Origin: Nephrocerus scutellatus
Lineage: Eukaryota > Arthropoda > Insecta > Diptera > Pipunculidae
DNA: 64,000 nucleotides
Direction: 5' to 3'
NCBI GenBank assembly: GCA_947095585.1
Contig: OX352761.1
Location: 114,191,890-114,255,889 of the forward strand
Part shown: piece after piece, positions 11,052-23,600 of the stretch
How positions within the stretch are numbered: the stretch's first letter is position 1
Layout of the letters: the number at the start of each line of letters is the position of its first letter
Program-made: the position numbers and the translations under genes
Notes under the pieces: model-generated
What the model was told of the DNA's origin: nothing
The model's database searches: none
Seen by the model: only the letters and a program-made list of their open reading frames with translations

Positions 11052-12036
11052 TTAAACCCTCCAAAGACTCGCTCCCTTGAGTGTTTTATCCTTAAACCCT
11101 CGCACAACTGTATTTGCTTCCCACCATCCAACTGAATTGCTTTTAGTAGTATTTAGGGGGTTTCGAAGAATATTACAATCACTATCATGTTTATCGGAGT
11201 GACTTTTATCATTAATAGATAAACGGGAAATGTCTTCAAAAATTTGCATTTCTTTGCAACATTGTTTGCCTAAATTTCGAGTAGCTGGCATATTTACTAA
11301 ACTGATTTGAATATCTTTGCAGCTTGGTACTAAAGCGCAGAAATCCTTTGAAAATATTTGAAGGTGTTCATCTTTCCAGTCAACTGGACAGATGTCTTCG
11401 CTCATTTCACACTCCAAGTAAACATTAGTTGGACATAGATTAATACCAAATACTGAATACAAAGATTCACAAGTAAGCAGCGATCTAGAAATAAAATCAT
11501 TAACTTTTAAGAAGGTTTAACATTGAGTTTAATATGTACATAAGGGTCCGGTTGAGAACTGCAGTCGATATCTGATGGTTTTCATGCAAATGATTCTTGG
11601 AAATTGGTGGTATATAAATTGTGTATGCCTCTTTCGGTGTGGCGACAGTTGCGCCAAACAGGAAACGAATTTGGTTGACTCTGTTCGTCTGGAAGACTTT
11701 CCTTATTACCTATAACAAAACTATCATCTTCTAGAAAAACCAAACAATTAGAAAATATTAACCGATTACTTCTTTCATTGTCGAGATTCCGTCTTTTGTT
11801 TTTTTAGCCAAAACTTTTTGTCTTTCAAGCTGAAAGTTTGGCCCAATATCTTCTGCATATTGCAAATCTTCTTCAGTTAACTTTGCTATTAGGTGCTTAA
11901 ATGTCTTCCATACAAATGGTATTTGGTTACGTTGGTAAAGCAAAAACTCCAGAATTGAATTTACTATTAGCGCCGCCGATTCATCTGTCAATACGTCTAT
12001 TTCAAGGTGTAATTCTAGAGGCGTGGATATCGACAT
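11052..12036 (-). CDS. MAD2L1BP: p31comet (MAD2L1-binding protein), complete
   Basis: p31comet is a HORMA-fold adaptor that binds closed MAD2 and, with the ATPase TRIP13, dismantles the mitotic checkpoint complex. Three minus-strand exons, 11770-12036, 11540-11709 and 11052-11484, separated by introns of 60 and 55 nt, encode 289 residues. Conserved stretches in order: LEFLLYQRNQIPFVWKTFKH (human LLKHIMYQRQQLP...LKHF), then IRFLFGATVATPKEAY (human VLILLGGNALSPKEFY), then STAVLNRTL, and the C-terminal WWEANTVVRGFK (human AWEDYIWFQAPVTFK). The start ATG at 12036 is the first methionine in frame; an open frame continues upstream without ATG. The intron 1 acceptor is at 11710; a stronger-looking AG 21 bases earlier would break the frame. 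Confidence 0.85.
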
Positions 12037-12129
12037 TACAGTTTTATTTACTTTGATTAAATTGTGTAAAAAAAACAATGGAACAAATCGATAAACAAAT
12101 TCGAATGACGCTGCGCTTGGCGCTTGCAA

Positions 12130-12928
12130 ATATTAATTCTTGGAATTTCGACTCTTGAGGCTTGAGTCTTTCTTAACTGACTTCAACCTTAAACTGTTCG
12201 TGCGTTCATTACTAATGTGGGCTTCGTTTAATAGAAAAATTCAAAAAATTACCCAGTGTACAAAAATATTACAATATTCAATTTTTTTCCTAAAAACTCT
12301 GCGCCAGAGCGCGCTTGAACGCAGATTTTTCCAAAAGGGAAATTAAACACGAAAGACGAAAATCTTTTATAGTTATAAATTTTTTGTTGCATGTGTGCAT
12401 GACAAGTTGTGCCGTGTGCTAAGCAAAATGACATCAGTAGTTGTTTGTGTTAGTAAAAGGAGGCGTAAATCTCCCAAAATAATCAGATTTGTTTTCGGTC
12501 TACAGTAGAGTTGTTTTAAAGGAGAAGCGAACAACTACTTGACAACCAAAAAACAACTCTTGGTCAGAGTTTGTATGAAAAAAAATTAACATAAGAAAAA
12601 CTATCATTGTGCTGCAATTTTGACTTTTGATTTGTGATTAGTTTTTATTTTTTATTGAGTTTAATTCGCTTAACACAATAATTAATACTGTGATTAAATA
12701 TATACGATTAGTGCAGATAGAACTTTTAAATAAAAACTTTTTTATCATCGTCAAAGTCGGAGTAGCTTAGTCATTTCGACACAAATTTTTTGTTCGTTTG
12801 ATGCCTAAAAACGAGTGTAGTCGGTCGAAAGAGAGTAAAATCAAAAGATAGACACATAATATAACAAGGCAGAAGGCAATAAGGCGATTCACAAATCCTC
12901 CTAGCGGATACATTTTAAAGCATTAGAG
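12130..12928. other. p31comet upstream region, no gene seen
   Basis: AT-rich sequence at the start of the head-to-head spacer between p31comet and Gdh. It includes one loose inverted repeat (AGAGTTGTTTT at 12507 and its complement at 12550). Presumably includes the p31comet promoter. Confidence 0.4.
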
Positions 12929-13160
12929 AGCTCTCACAATGGAAAAACTTAATACTTAAGACTAACAGTATTGTAATAATTTTGGTTTTGACAAAAAAAA
13001 AATTTTTGATCGTTATGTTGGAAATGTATACAATCCTGTAAGTCTTAAGTACATAGTTTTTACTGTCCCTTACCTCTTTTATATGCGATGTTTGAGTTAC
13101 CATGCTATCACAATGGAAAAACTTAATTCTTAAGATTAAGGATTTCCAACATAAGGAACA
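12929..13160. mobile_element. MITE-like repeat of the CTCTCACAA family, rearranged
   Basis: Starts CTCTCACAATGGAAAAAC at about 12932, and the same motif recurs at about 13107 (TATCACAATGGAAAAAC). Both are followed by CTTAAGA-type sequence, and between them lies TTGGTTTTGACAAAAA. Related copies are at 44449-44555, 44758-44900 and, partly, 16300-16395, where the opposite end (CTTAAGTTTTTCATTG) appears inverted. Confidence 0.55.
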
Positions 13161-13385
13161 AAAAAGCTCCAGCGAAACAAGTAGGTTTTTAGTGAGTTGG
13201 AAAGAGAAAGCTTGATTCCACCAAAAGTCCACTGCGAAAGATGACTTTCAGCGCTGTACGCCAAAATAACAACAAATCGACAAACATACACACAAACACC
13301 CACAAATGCTTCGCTAAGTGTAGCCAAAACGTTCATGGGCATGACTTTCATTCCAATGCCTGTGTAGCCACGTTCTTATACCCGA
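13161..13385. mobile_element. MITE of the GTGGCTACA family, copy 1 (left end missing)
   Basis: Shares with 56443-56652 a core starting AACAAGTAGGTTTTTAGTGA, then AAGAGAAAGCTTGATTCCA, and ends CATGACTTTCATTCC...TGTAGCCACG, which is the inverted form of the left end of copy 2. Copy 1 abuts the CTCTCACAA-type repeat and has lost its own left end. Non-coding. Confidence 0.6.
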
Positions 13386-14450
13386 TTTTTTGAACTCGTA
13401 TAGTGGATAATTCCTCGGATTAATCGTCGTTTGTATTTTATGAACGACGATAAAGAAGAAAATAATCGTTGGTTTTTTTTATCCTCTGTTTTATCTTCTC
13501 TTTTTGATGTCTAAATCAAAGGATAAAAAAATTGTAGTGGTTCATTTTGAAGTTTTGAAGTTTCAATTTACAAAACTTTTGAATGTGGAGTGTCAGTTGA
13601 TATTTTTTTATTTATTTTTTGTACAAATAAAATAAGTTTAAAAACTAATTTAGGAATGGAAACTTTTTTAGTATTGTAGAAAACCACAAAAATGTATAAA
13701 CTTTAAAAAAACGGACGCCATTTCATTGAGTGTTGCCACTCATACAACTACTGCGCTAAAACTGCTATAAAATCATTAATTATTATCGTCGTTCATAAAA
13801 TCGATGAAAAATCCTTTATTGAAGATTTATCTATACTCTCGGATTTTTTTATTTATCCTCGCTCATTGTATTTTAATATTTTTTCGCAATAGGAGCCTAC
13901 TCTGCTTTTACTGTTATCAATTGATATTTGGCATCACAAATCTCACAAGCGCATACATTTTTAAGGGAATATAGTTACAAGCAATTTGACGTTTATGAGA
14001 ATTATTTTAAACGTAGTGCGTTGTGAATTTAATCCGTGATCCGAGGTTCAAATAACAATGGCGTTTTGCTTCCTTATTTTAATTTTATTACTTTATTTTT
14101 ATTATTTCAAAAGTGGCTCTTAATTATTTTTTTACAATCGTCAACGACAAATCCCAAACTTTATGTATGAATATAAATATCCGGCTTTAAAGCTTTTACT
14201 GTATTAACACTCTTTTTGGATATGCTTAGCTACAAAAGAATTACATTTATATATTATAATATGCATGGCCACAAACTTTCGTTGGCGAGCATGGCACAAA
14301 GTGTGAGAGAGACAAGGCAAAACAGAAGCCACAAGCCACCATTTCAAATATCGAAGTATCGACATGTCGTCCTTGTCATTTTCGTACATCGTAGTTCCGT
14401 TGTCATCGTCATAGGTACTGCTATTGGGCCTATGGCTATCCTGTAGTTTT
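13386..14450. other. Gdh upstream region
   Basis: AT-rich DNA with homopolymer runs, upstream of Gdh. Some short inverted matches (e.g. ATTATCGTCGTTCATAAAA near 13782 against GTTTGTATTTTATGAACGACG near 13430) suggest another decayed inverted-repeat element spanning roughly 13400-13870. No coding content. Confidence 0.4.
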
Positions 14451-14565
14451 TTGGTATTTGGTGTTTAGTGGGTAGTGTAGCGCTGTGGCAGTGTATTTTT
14501 GCATACTCGTTGTTCGTCGTTTAGAAAAACGGGTTAGTCCAATTACCAATTTCACTGCAACGCGA

Positions 14566-14571
14566 TCAGTT
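14566..14571 (+). promoter_or_regulatory. Possible initiator (TCAGTT) of Gdh
   Basis: TCAGTT matches the arthropod initiator and would start a 66-nt 5' UTR. I see no downstream promoter element or TATA box at fixed distance, so this is only a candidate. Confidence 0.25.
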
Positions 14572-14632
14572 CGTTACGGGTTGTGAGTTGTGTCGCATTT
14601 GAGTTGTGAGCAAATCTTTATCTGTAGAAACA

Positions 14633-17600
14633 ATGTATCACCTTAAAAATTTGGCCCGGCACACTGCCGTCAAGCAGGAAGTTGCTACATTGGTTAAGGC
14701 TCTGCCGACAGCAGCCCTCCAGTCGCGGAGCTATGCTGAGCACAAGATTCCTGATCGTCTCAAAAATGTGCCAACTGACAAAGATCCGCGTTTCTTCGAC
14801 ATGGTCGAATACTTCTTCCATCGCGGGTGCCAAATTGCCGAAGACCGTCTCATTGACGATATGAAAGGAAAACTCTCCATGGAAGAAAAGAAGAAGAAGG
14901 TTAGGGGTATTCTTATGCTTATGCAACCATGTGACCATATTATCGAGATTGCCTTCCCATTGCGTCGCGATTCGGGCGATTATGAAATGATTACCGGTTA
15001 TCGTGCCCAGCATAGCACGCATCGCATCCCCACTAAAGGAGGTAAGAACAAACTTTTTATTTTCCTTATATTAAGGGCGAAAGCAAAATCGGCAATCTAC
15101 TATAGCAAGACATCATTCATGTACAGGCTCCTTTAATAGTATGTGGTAACAAAATTTCCAAACCAATGTAGGTCATTTACCTACCTTTTATAAAATAAAA
15201 ATCAATACCACATTGTGGTGGTCTACGTCTACGTTACATGATGTTTTGAACATTCTTTGTACTTTCACCTGCATTTTTCCAAAATCGGTACTTTTGTGCA
15301 CTCTGAGCTTGTTCATTTTTAATGCGCAGAGCCGAAGGCCGAATTAGAAACGTACTTTTTAATCTTTTCCTTGCAAACTAACTTCTTGTTCAGTCATCGT
15401 ACTGTCTGTATTCAATTTTTGATGATTACGTAACATCTGCACATAGCAGACACAAGATAAATTAATGAAGAAAAAAAATGATTTTCGCAAAAATATTTCT
15501 TTCAAATTTGTTTCCCCTGTGAAAAAATATACAGGGGCCGTTGTATGCAGTCTTAGTAAATCAAATTTTTATTAATTTTTTTTAGAGAACGTTTAAAACA
15601 TTTAAATTTTCACAGAACCCGGCGCTTTTGTGCGCAGATCAACTCGCTTCTGTTGGACTTTCCCTATAACCATATACAATATACAATGTGTACCCAAATT
15701 ATTTGTCATAAAAAAAAGTTTGCGATATCGTCACGTTCGTGCAGCATGCAATAGCTCTGTTCAATTACCTTTTGTTGAAAATTAAGTAAAGTAGTAAATT
15801 CAACAAAAATCTCTCACAGAGACAAAAAACACAAAAAGTACGGGAACGCACTAAACCAAAAATTTGTGTCCCGACAGAAACTGTCAAAACTCCTTACACC
15901 AAAAATTTATTGCTAAAAAGATAAATAAATCAGAGAGAGAGAGATAAAAAATTTCTCGGGCAGCAATTTGCTCCAATAGCTCTATTTTCTTTTTGGAACA
16001 GCTTTCCTTTCGTTCCAGATACTGAATCATATGATTCTGGAACGCTCCTCGACTTTCTGTCAGCCTATTTTTTTTATTAAAAATTCTTCCTGTACGTTCA
16101 AACTGCCTTGATAATAATTGTCCTGTTATGAAAAAAGTATCAAATCTTCAAATTAAAATATTTTTTTTAGAAAACATTTTTTTATACTTCACGTGACTTG
16201 TGCCAATAAAAATATTTTAATTAAAATATTTTAATTCCGTTTCAAAATGTTGTGAACTTAATTCTGTACTTTTTCAAAAGTTTGTAAAATTAAGAACTAC
16301 GATATACCAACATAACGAGCAGGATTTTTTTTTGTCAAAACGAAAATCCATACATTTCTGTAACTCTTAAGTCTTAAGTTTTTCATTGTAAGAGCGCCCT
16401 AAGCAAAATCAGATATGCAGTGGAAAGTGGCCTAAAGCCAATTTGGACTTATGTTGGTTTGGTTGAAGTGTCATAACGCCAAATGCTAATTTAGCCTTAT
16501 GTCACGGCACCAAATCTTTTCTAGCTGTCATCGTTTGTGGTGAACCGTCTATCGAAGGTACAAAAGTAAAATTTCCATCGAGTTCCCGTAGGACAAAAGA
16601 TGAAATGTTCCTTTTCCATCCAAAAATTAAAATTGCATTTATTTACAAATGACTCGCTCATTTAAATTATTTAACTTATAAAAATAATAAATTAAAAAGA
16701 GTAAAAAATGTATATCAGCATTTTATTATGTGCTTTGTTTTTTATGAGCAGTGCCTATTACAAAATAAATCCAATCAATCACAGCTTACTCAAGTGCCAT
16801 ACACACTTTAAATTTATTTAATTAAAGAATTGATAAATAACGATTAAAATCTAAACTACAGTTACATTCTTTGTAATCTCTATATATATTAAACAAAGTC
16901 GGGTTAGTTACACCATTTATTGCTCAAGATTCTTTTTTTGGAATTGTCTTCACACTGAATAGTAAAAAAACTATTAAACATCAGAAAAATTGACGAAAAA
17001 AGAAATTTTCTCATACATTTTGTATGGAACGTGTTTTTTGATGATATCTCGAGAACGGATTAACTGATTTCGAGGCCTCGAGAAGTTTCCCCGCGCGTTG
17101 GAAAAGTAAGAAAATCACTATTTCGAAATCCGTATACAACGCCATTTCTGATACATGGCAGATTAAGTTGGTCGATGTATGAGCTGCAATAAGGCGACTT
17201 GGCGTCTCATTCCCCATTCATGAACTTCATTCCACAGTTGTACATTTGGCGGTGCATCTGGAGAATGGTCAACGAGGTCAAACGCATCGAATGTTGCCCA
17301 ACGTGCCGTGTTGTTCGTAGGCTGACATCATTTGAATCATTTCTAACTGTGCGAACATTTGGTGCTGCATGTCAACAGCTCAATTTGCTTGAAAACGAGA
17401 CTCATTGGGACATCATTATCGCTGAATCAATCGTTTCTGCATCTCCAAGTCAGATACGTACATTATTTGCTATCATTATTTCAACATGCTTCCCATCGAA
17501 TCCACGTGAACTGTGGAACAAGTACAAGAATGACATGTCAGAAGAGATTTTACATCGAATTCATGTCAGCTCAGGGAATCTTGATCTCGAGGTAATTAAG

Positions 17601-20600
17601 GAGATACAAAACCAGGCTTTGCTTTTGCTCGATGATATGTGCTACCTCATGTGCGGCAGTTTGTTAGTAAAGTTAGGAATGCCAACGCATCATCGTAGAA
17701 TAAACGAAGTTTTCAATCGAGAATTGGAACGTGAACGTGAATACGATCGAGATGCATTGACACAACCAGTTCGAACGGGTGTACCACTATTGAACCCCCA
17801 ACAGAAGGAAGTGTACGATACGTTAATGAAGGAAATATATGATGGAAATGGTGGCTTATTTTTCTTCGTTGCGTGCGGTTAAACTGGGAAGCCATTCCTG
17901 ATGTCATTAATTTTGGACACTGTTCGTGCGAGAATGACTGAAAAACCGACATGCAACATTGCAAAACACGCAGCAATGGCCAAAGTTTTGGTAGCAAGTA
18001 AAATAAAAAAAAACGCGCATTGGAAGCACTCAAATAAAGCTAGAAAGATCTGCGCAATGACTCAAGTTGTTTTGGAGGCGCAATGATTTTAATGTCTGGC
18101 GATTTCCACTACACACTACCAGTCATTCCAACACTAACCGCTGCCGATGAAATAATCCCTTGCCTCAAATCATCGACTATGTAAAGACACTCCAGCTGAC
18201 GATAAACATGCGAGTTGCATTGCTAAACGATCCATCTGCCGAAGATTTATCCAAGCAATTGTTGACCATCGGTAATGGCTGTGTTTTTGCCGAATTTTTC
18301 CAATTTTGTCTGAACGAAGGACGAGCTCATCAAAAAACTGTTCCCAAACATCATTGCTAACCACAAAAATCACAATTGGTTGAGTGAACGAGTAATTCTT
18401 GCGGCAAACAACAAAGATGTGGATCGCTTAAACTTCACAATTTAAAATCAAATTGTTGGTACAAATCTATCGAGTGTTAAACGAAACGAAGTAACCAACC
18501 ATTCAATTGAATTTTTAAACTGATCGATTGGATCAGCCTGGCTTGCTACCGCACAATTAACAACTGGAGGTTGGCTCGGTAGTCATCAGGTTTCAAAATC
18601 TGAACCAACCAAAACCAAGTAACGAAACGCGTTTGGTGGTAAGAAAACTCATGGGCAAAGTGATTTACGCGACGATACCCAAAGAAAAGTTCAAATGTGA
18701 GGCAGTTCTCGTTCCGAAAATTCTGATGATCCCAACCGATATGCCATTCGAGTTTAAACGAATTCAATTTCCGATTCGTTTTGCACTCGCCATGCCATGA
18801 TGATCAACAAATCATAAAGCCAATCCTTGAGTGTTTGTGGTCTGAATCTAGAAAATGAATGTTTCTCTCAAGATCAATTGTACCTAAAATGTTCACGTGT
18901 CGTCAAACCACCCGCTTTGTTCGTTTTCGCACCTGACAACATAACGAAAAATGTCGTATATCAAAAGGTGATTCGATGAAGGGAATCAAAACGAGTGCAA
19001 CCCATCTAGCAAATACATAGTTTAACAGAACGTAGTGCAACAATACTAAGCTAATAATTTCGATTCACTTAAATAAAGCACATGCCACGTAAATTAAATT
19101 CATTTTAATGTAACTAAAATACATTTCATTTTGATTTTTGTACATTTATTGAACTTAATCCATTTTGAGTATTCATTTTATCTTAGTAAAAAACTGAATT
19201 TAATTCAGCTAATAAGTTAACATAACATTTATTGATTCTGAGGCGGTACGAAGTTCGCCGGGTCAGCTAATATGTATTGTTTATAATTTATTACTTAATG
19301 CCTTGAGTATAGGTAGTTTAACCTTCAACACTATCTTGGGTGCCTACTTCATAGAAAATCATAATCGTCAGATTTCTGTTGAATTGTTAGTGAAAAAAAT
19401 ATATTTCGAGAAACCTATTACCGTAAAAAATTACAAAAATCAAAAAAAGTTCTTACAATTAACTTCGCCAATAAACCCTAAATTTTGGTTTTGCGTTATT
19501 ACTACACTTTGAGTTATTCATTACTGCACTTTGCGCTAGACCCATTCACCGTGTAATTACATTGGGTTTAATTATTTAATAGAAGTTGTTTAAAATAAAT
19601 TAATATATATTTATCCAAGGTTATATAAAATTGCATCAATCATAAAATAAGTTGATAATTCTTACCTAATAGAGTTAGTTATTGATCGTGATTTGCAGAT
19701 TATACAATGTGAACAAAACTCGCAAATTTTCCTCTTTTGACCGTTTTCTACAATAAGCCATAAGTTATAGTTATACATGATAACTAAATAAAGTAAAGTA
19801 GAGAATTTACATGAGTTTACATCAACAATTTTAATTTTTCTTTTCTTTCCTGACTTCAACTGATTCTCTATCTGAAAACCCATTTTGGATTTTATAAATT
19901 TCTATATCTGAAATTGTAGGCTCAAATGCGGTGAAATTTATACTTCTATACTAACTAATATTATAAATGTGAAAGTAACTCTGTCTGTCTGTCTGTTACC
20001 GTGTCACGGCTAAATGGCTGGACTGATCTCGCTAATTTTTTTTCTAAATGTACGTATTAGTCTGGGAACCTGGAAAATTGGAAAATGCGGGAAAAACTTG
20101 GACCATAACTCATGATTCGAACACGTTATATATATAAAGGTTGTCCCAACAAGAGCACCGGATTCTGTTGTATTCAAATTCAAATTTTTGTATATAAATT
20201 TTAAAGAAAAAACACATTTAATTTTGAATTAAGCAAACATTCTCCTGCTCGGAAAGTCATTTGCGGTAGGATTTATGGAACACGACAGCGAGGTCGGTCA
20301 AGCCTACGCTGGAATTATGGCGTAGACTAGGACGTCCAGAGTTTAGGGATGCAAAACTGGATAACATAGGGTCGAATTTGGATCGGTGCGGTGGAGAGAT
20401 TTTTTGCAGGAGGCCAGGACCGGACACCGGTTGTGCAACCAAATATGATGATGAAACGGTGTCTTAGGTGTGGTGGTCGTCGGTTCTCTGGTAACGCCGG
20501 GGTTAACAACTAGTAATATATAAATATATATATGCATAAATATATATTAGGAAGTTCAGAATTTACAATGTTGATTTTTCCTATCGATTGGGACATTATG

Positions 20601-23600
20601 AATGTGCTATTATTTAATTTTCCGAAGATAAATTTCCAAGAGCTATCGATCTAATTTTGAATACTCTGCTCTAATAAAACGTAAATATGTCATATGTTAA
20701 TTTTGTTTATATGAATTTATTATTATTATTATTATTTATTGTTATTTAAACCCCCAAAGGCTTCATCATTAATTTAGGTCTTATGTTTGCTCCAGCACAC
20801 GAGCACGAAAATGTAATATATAACTGAATTCTTGTGGTGTAGTGATCATTATTTTTAGTTCTAATGAAAATGATATCGTGGATATATTGTTTGTATATTT
20901 TCTACCCCAACCAAATGCTCAGCGGTTCCTAATTAGTTTTAATATTTTAAGCAAACTTATAAATGGATTTGTACGAAAGCATCATTTTAACACAAAAACT
21001 GTGCCTGATCATGTATTCCAATTTAACACAAACTATTTTAGTTCATCATTGAGGTCAAAAACATTTCTATAATTTTTAGATTCTATACATTTAATTGTTA
21101 GTTTCAATAAAAGTTAACTTGCATTGTTTATCTTTCCATTTGGCGGACTACCTGCCTACCAAATTTAATTAATAACGTTCTTTTGGCGTTAATGCTTGCA
21201 ACGTTGATATATCTATTAAAATAACAATTTCACAGAGATTACCTATTTTGTTTAGCATTTGTGATCATAAATTTGCATTAATTGCACGCTTAATTGAAAA
21301 AGGTAAATTAAAAATGGAATGATGCTGAAATCATTTATATACGAGTATTAAAATATTTGAAAGATTATAGCTACTTTAAGGTATCGACTTTTAAGTCGTA
21401 TTACACAAGTAGAGTTTCTTACAAGCAGCTCACGACTTATAGAAAAGTATAATTATCTTTTTGTTTTTGTATTATTTGCTTACTTTAAAGGAATTTGCAT
21501 GCAATGTTTGGCTGGCAGAGTGGGGCCATTAAGATAATATAGCTGTATGCACCTGCAGAGTTTTGATGCACCATCGTGATGTGCGTCTATATAAGAAATT
21601 TCTGAACAGTAAATCCGAAGATGAGCATAATGTCTTAAGATTAACGTGAACACCGCCAACATAGGGCATAATTCCACGGCCCTCTTCGCACACGGATTAG
21701 TTATACTACAATCAACGTCCATATATAAATACAGTTTATAAATACTAGTAATAACTCACTGGTTAAAGCAGGACCTACCAAAATTATTGCCGTTTGGTTC
21801 ACGACAACCGGTTAAGATATGCAACAGAGAGCACATATTCGCACCAGTAACATCAGGAGGCACCACTGATGAACTAAAGAATTTTGAAACACCATGGGTG
21901 TCCCTTATGCTACCAATGCCAGCGCTCTACCCGCATTTGGATAGTAAATCAACAACCACTACGTAGGTCAAACCCAGAACGAAACTGGGGCTTCAACCAA
22001 AAGTTGGCCCAGACTCAGCTAACCTCCAAGGAGTTCAACCTGGCGAAACCAACTCCCGTAGTACCAACGCGACCTTGGTGAAATTTTTTTTATAATTCGC
22101 GCTCGCTTAAAGGGATTCGCACCCTTATAATGCTCGGCTATATGATTGGCAGAGCGTGGGCGTTAAGGAAAAGGAGGAGAAAGGAGGAGATGTCTATGAG
22201 CTTGTGTTTTAAATGTCTGTGGATCATAGTGATGTGGCAGAGAATTCCACATACGTGTTGTACGGCTGAAGATCGATTTCCTGAACTTAACTGTACGTCC
22301 GGTGTTCAAGCGAATCAAGCTATATTTGCGTCATCGATAAATTTTATCGCGTGGTTTTGTATTCTATCTAGCTGATGCAAACTGGTTTTAGTGGTTTAGA
22401 TATGGCAATTGTACTCAAGTTTAGGGCGAATAAAAGCCTTGTATATAGTAGCCAGATCAGAGGGAGTGATATATTTCTTGCACCGGGCTAGAAAACCTAA
22501 ACGATCTTAAATCAAAGGCCTCAGGTCGTTCAGTATGAGTGCCTGGGCGAAGCAAAGCTAACCCTGACAGCACATCGTCCAGAACCTCGAACCCCATCAT
22601 TTGTCACTAGTATAGCACGCAGGCACATCACGGTCCTGCAGTGACGACCAGGCTGCTACATACGAAGACAGTGCCCATTCTAGACATTCTACGTACTAGC
22701 AGTCTTACCCTATTTATCTGCCGAGTTTTACCAAGTATCAAACCCAACGAAAAGTAAGATATAGCGTTCCCCTCGGGGAACCGAAGATGGGCAGCATTTT
22801 AATGTTCGAATTGTAAGAAATTATGAAAAATTACCCAGAATTTTGAACAAGTTCTAGTTATATCGTAACACAGAAACGCCAATGCCGCATTATAAACCTT
22901 TCGTCTAGAAACATTATTTTTCCCAATGTCACCGTCTTATTGTTGTTATTGTTTAAAAATTGTTCACAATGCACACTAAGTACACTCGTACACATACATA
23001 TATCAATAAGCCTTATCAGTTATTTAACTGTTGTTAATGTGGTGGGAGGAGGTAATGCGACAAGAGCCGATTTATAACAAAAAAAAAAATGCTTTTTATA
23101 TTTTCTGTTCTAAATAATCTTAATAACAATTGATTATAAGAAAGGCTTTATGTGCTGTTTAGTAACCAACCGACCGCATTTTATGGCCGGAATTGTGTCA
23201 TAAAGACATTAATAAATAGCCAAAGGTAAAATAAAGTTTTAAACGATACGCATGAAGGGGTGACAAGGGGGGAGCGTACATGAGCTCTAGCAATATGCAT
23301 ATGCATTGCAAAAGTTCTCATTCTTAAGTCTAGATCGATAAAGTACATAACATTACACCGATTTTTGAGTAAAGTCCGAAAACTTCTACATAACAAATCG
23401 AAGTATTTCTCCCTTACTTCTGAGTTTAAAATTTAATAAATTTTAGTTGGGATTTCGTTGAAACTGTTTCATATTCAAATGATGCTAATCCATTACTCTA
23501 GGGCTTACAGTTCCCCAGAAGCCGAAGCCTATAATTTCGCTCATTTGCATATCCATAAATGGAAAATATCTCAGCCTCATCGAAGAGTCAGAAATTTGTT

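Noticed and set aside
14618..15022. 134-codon open frame antisense to Gdh exon 1
   Set aside because: Mirror of a strongly conserved coding exon; no homology of its own.
20842..21072. 76-codon frame in Gdh intron 1
   Set aside because: AT-rich, no family resemblance, no splice or promoter context.
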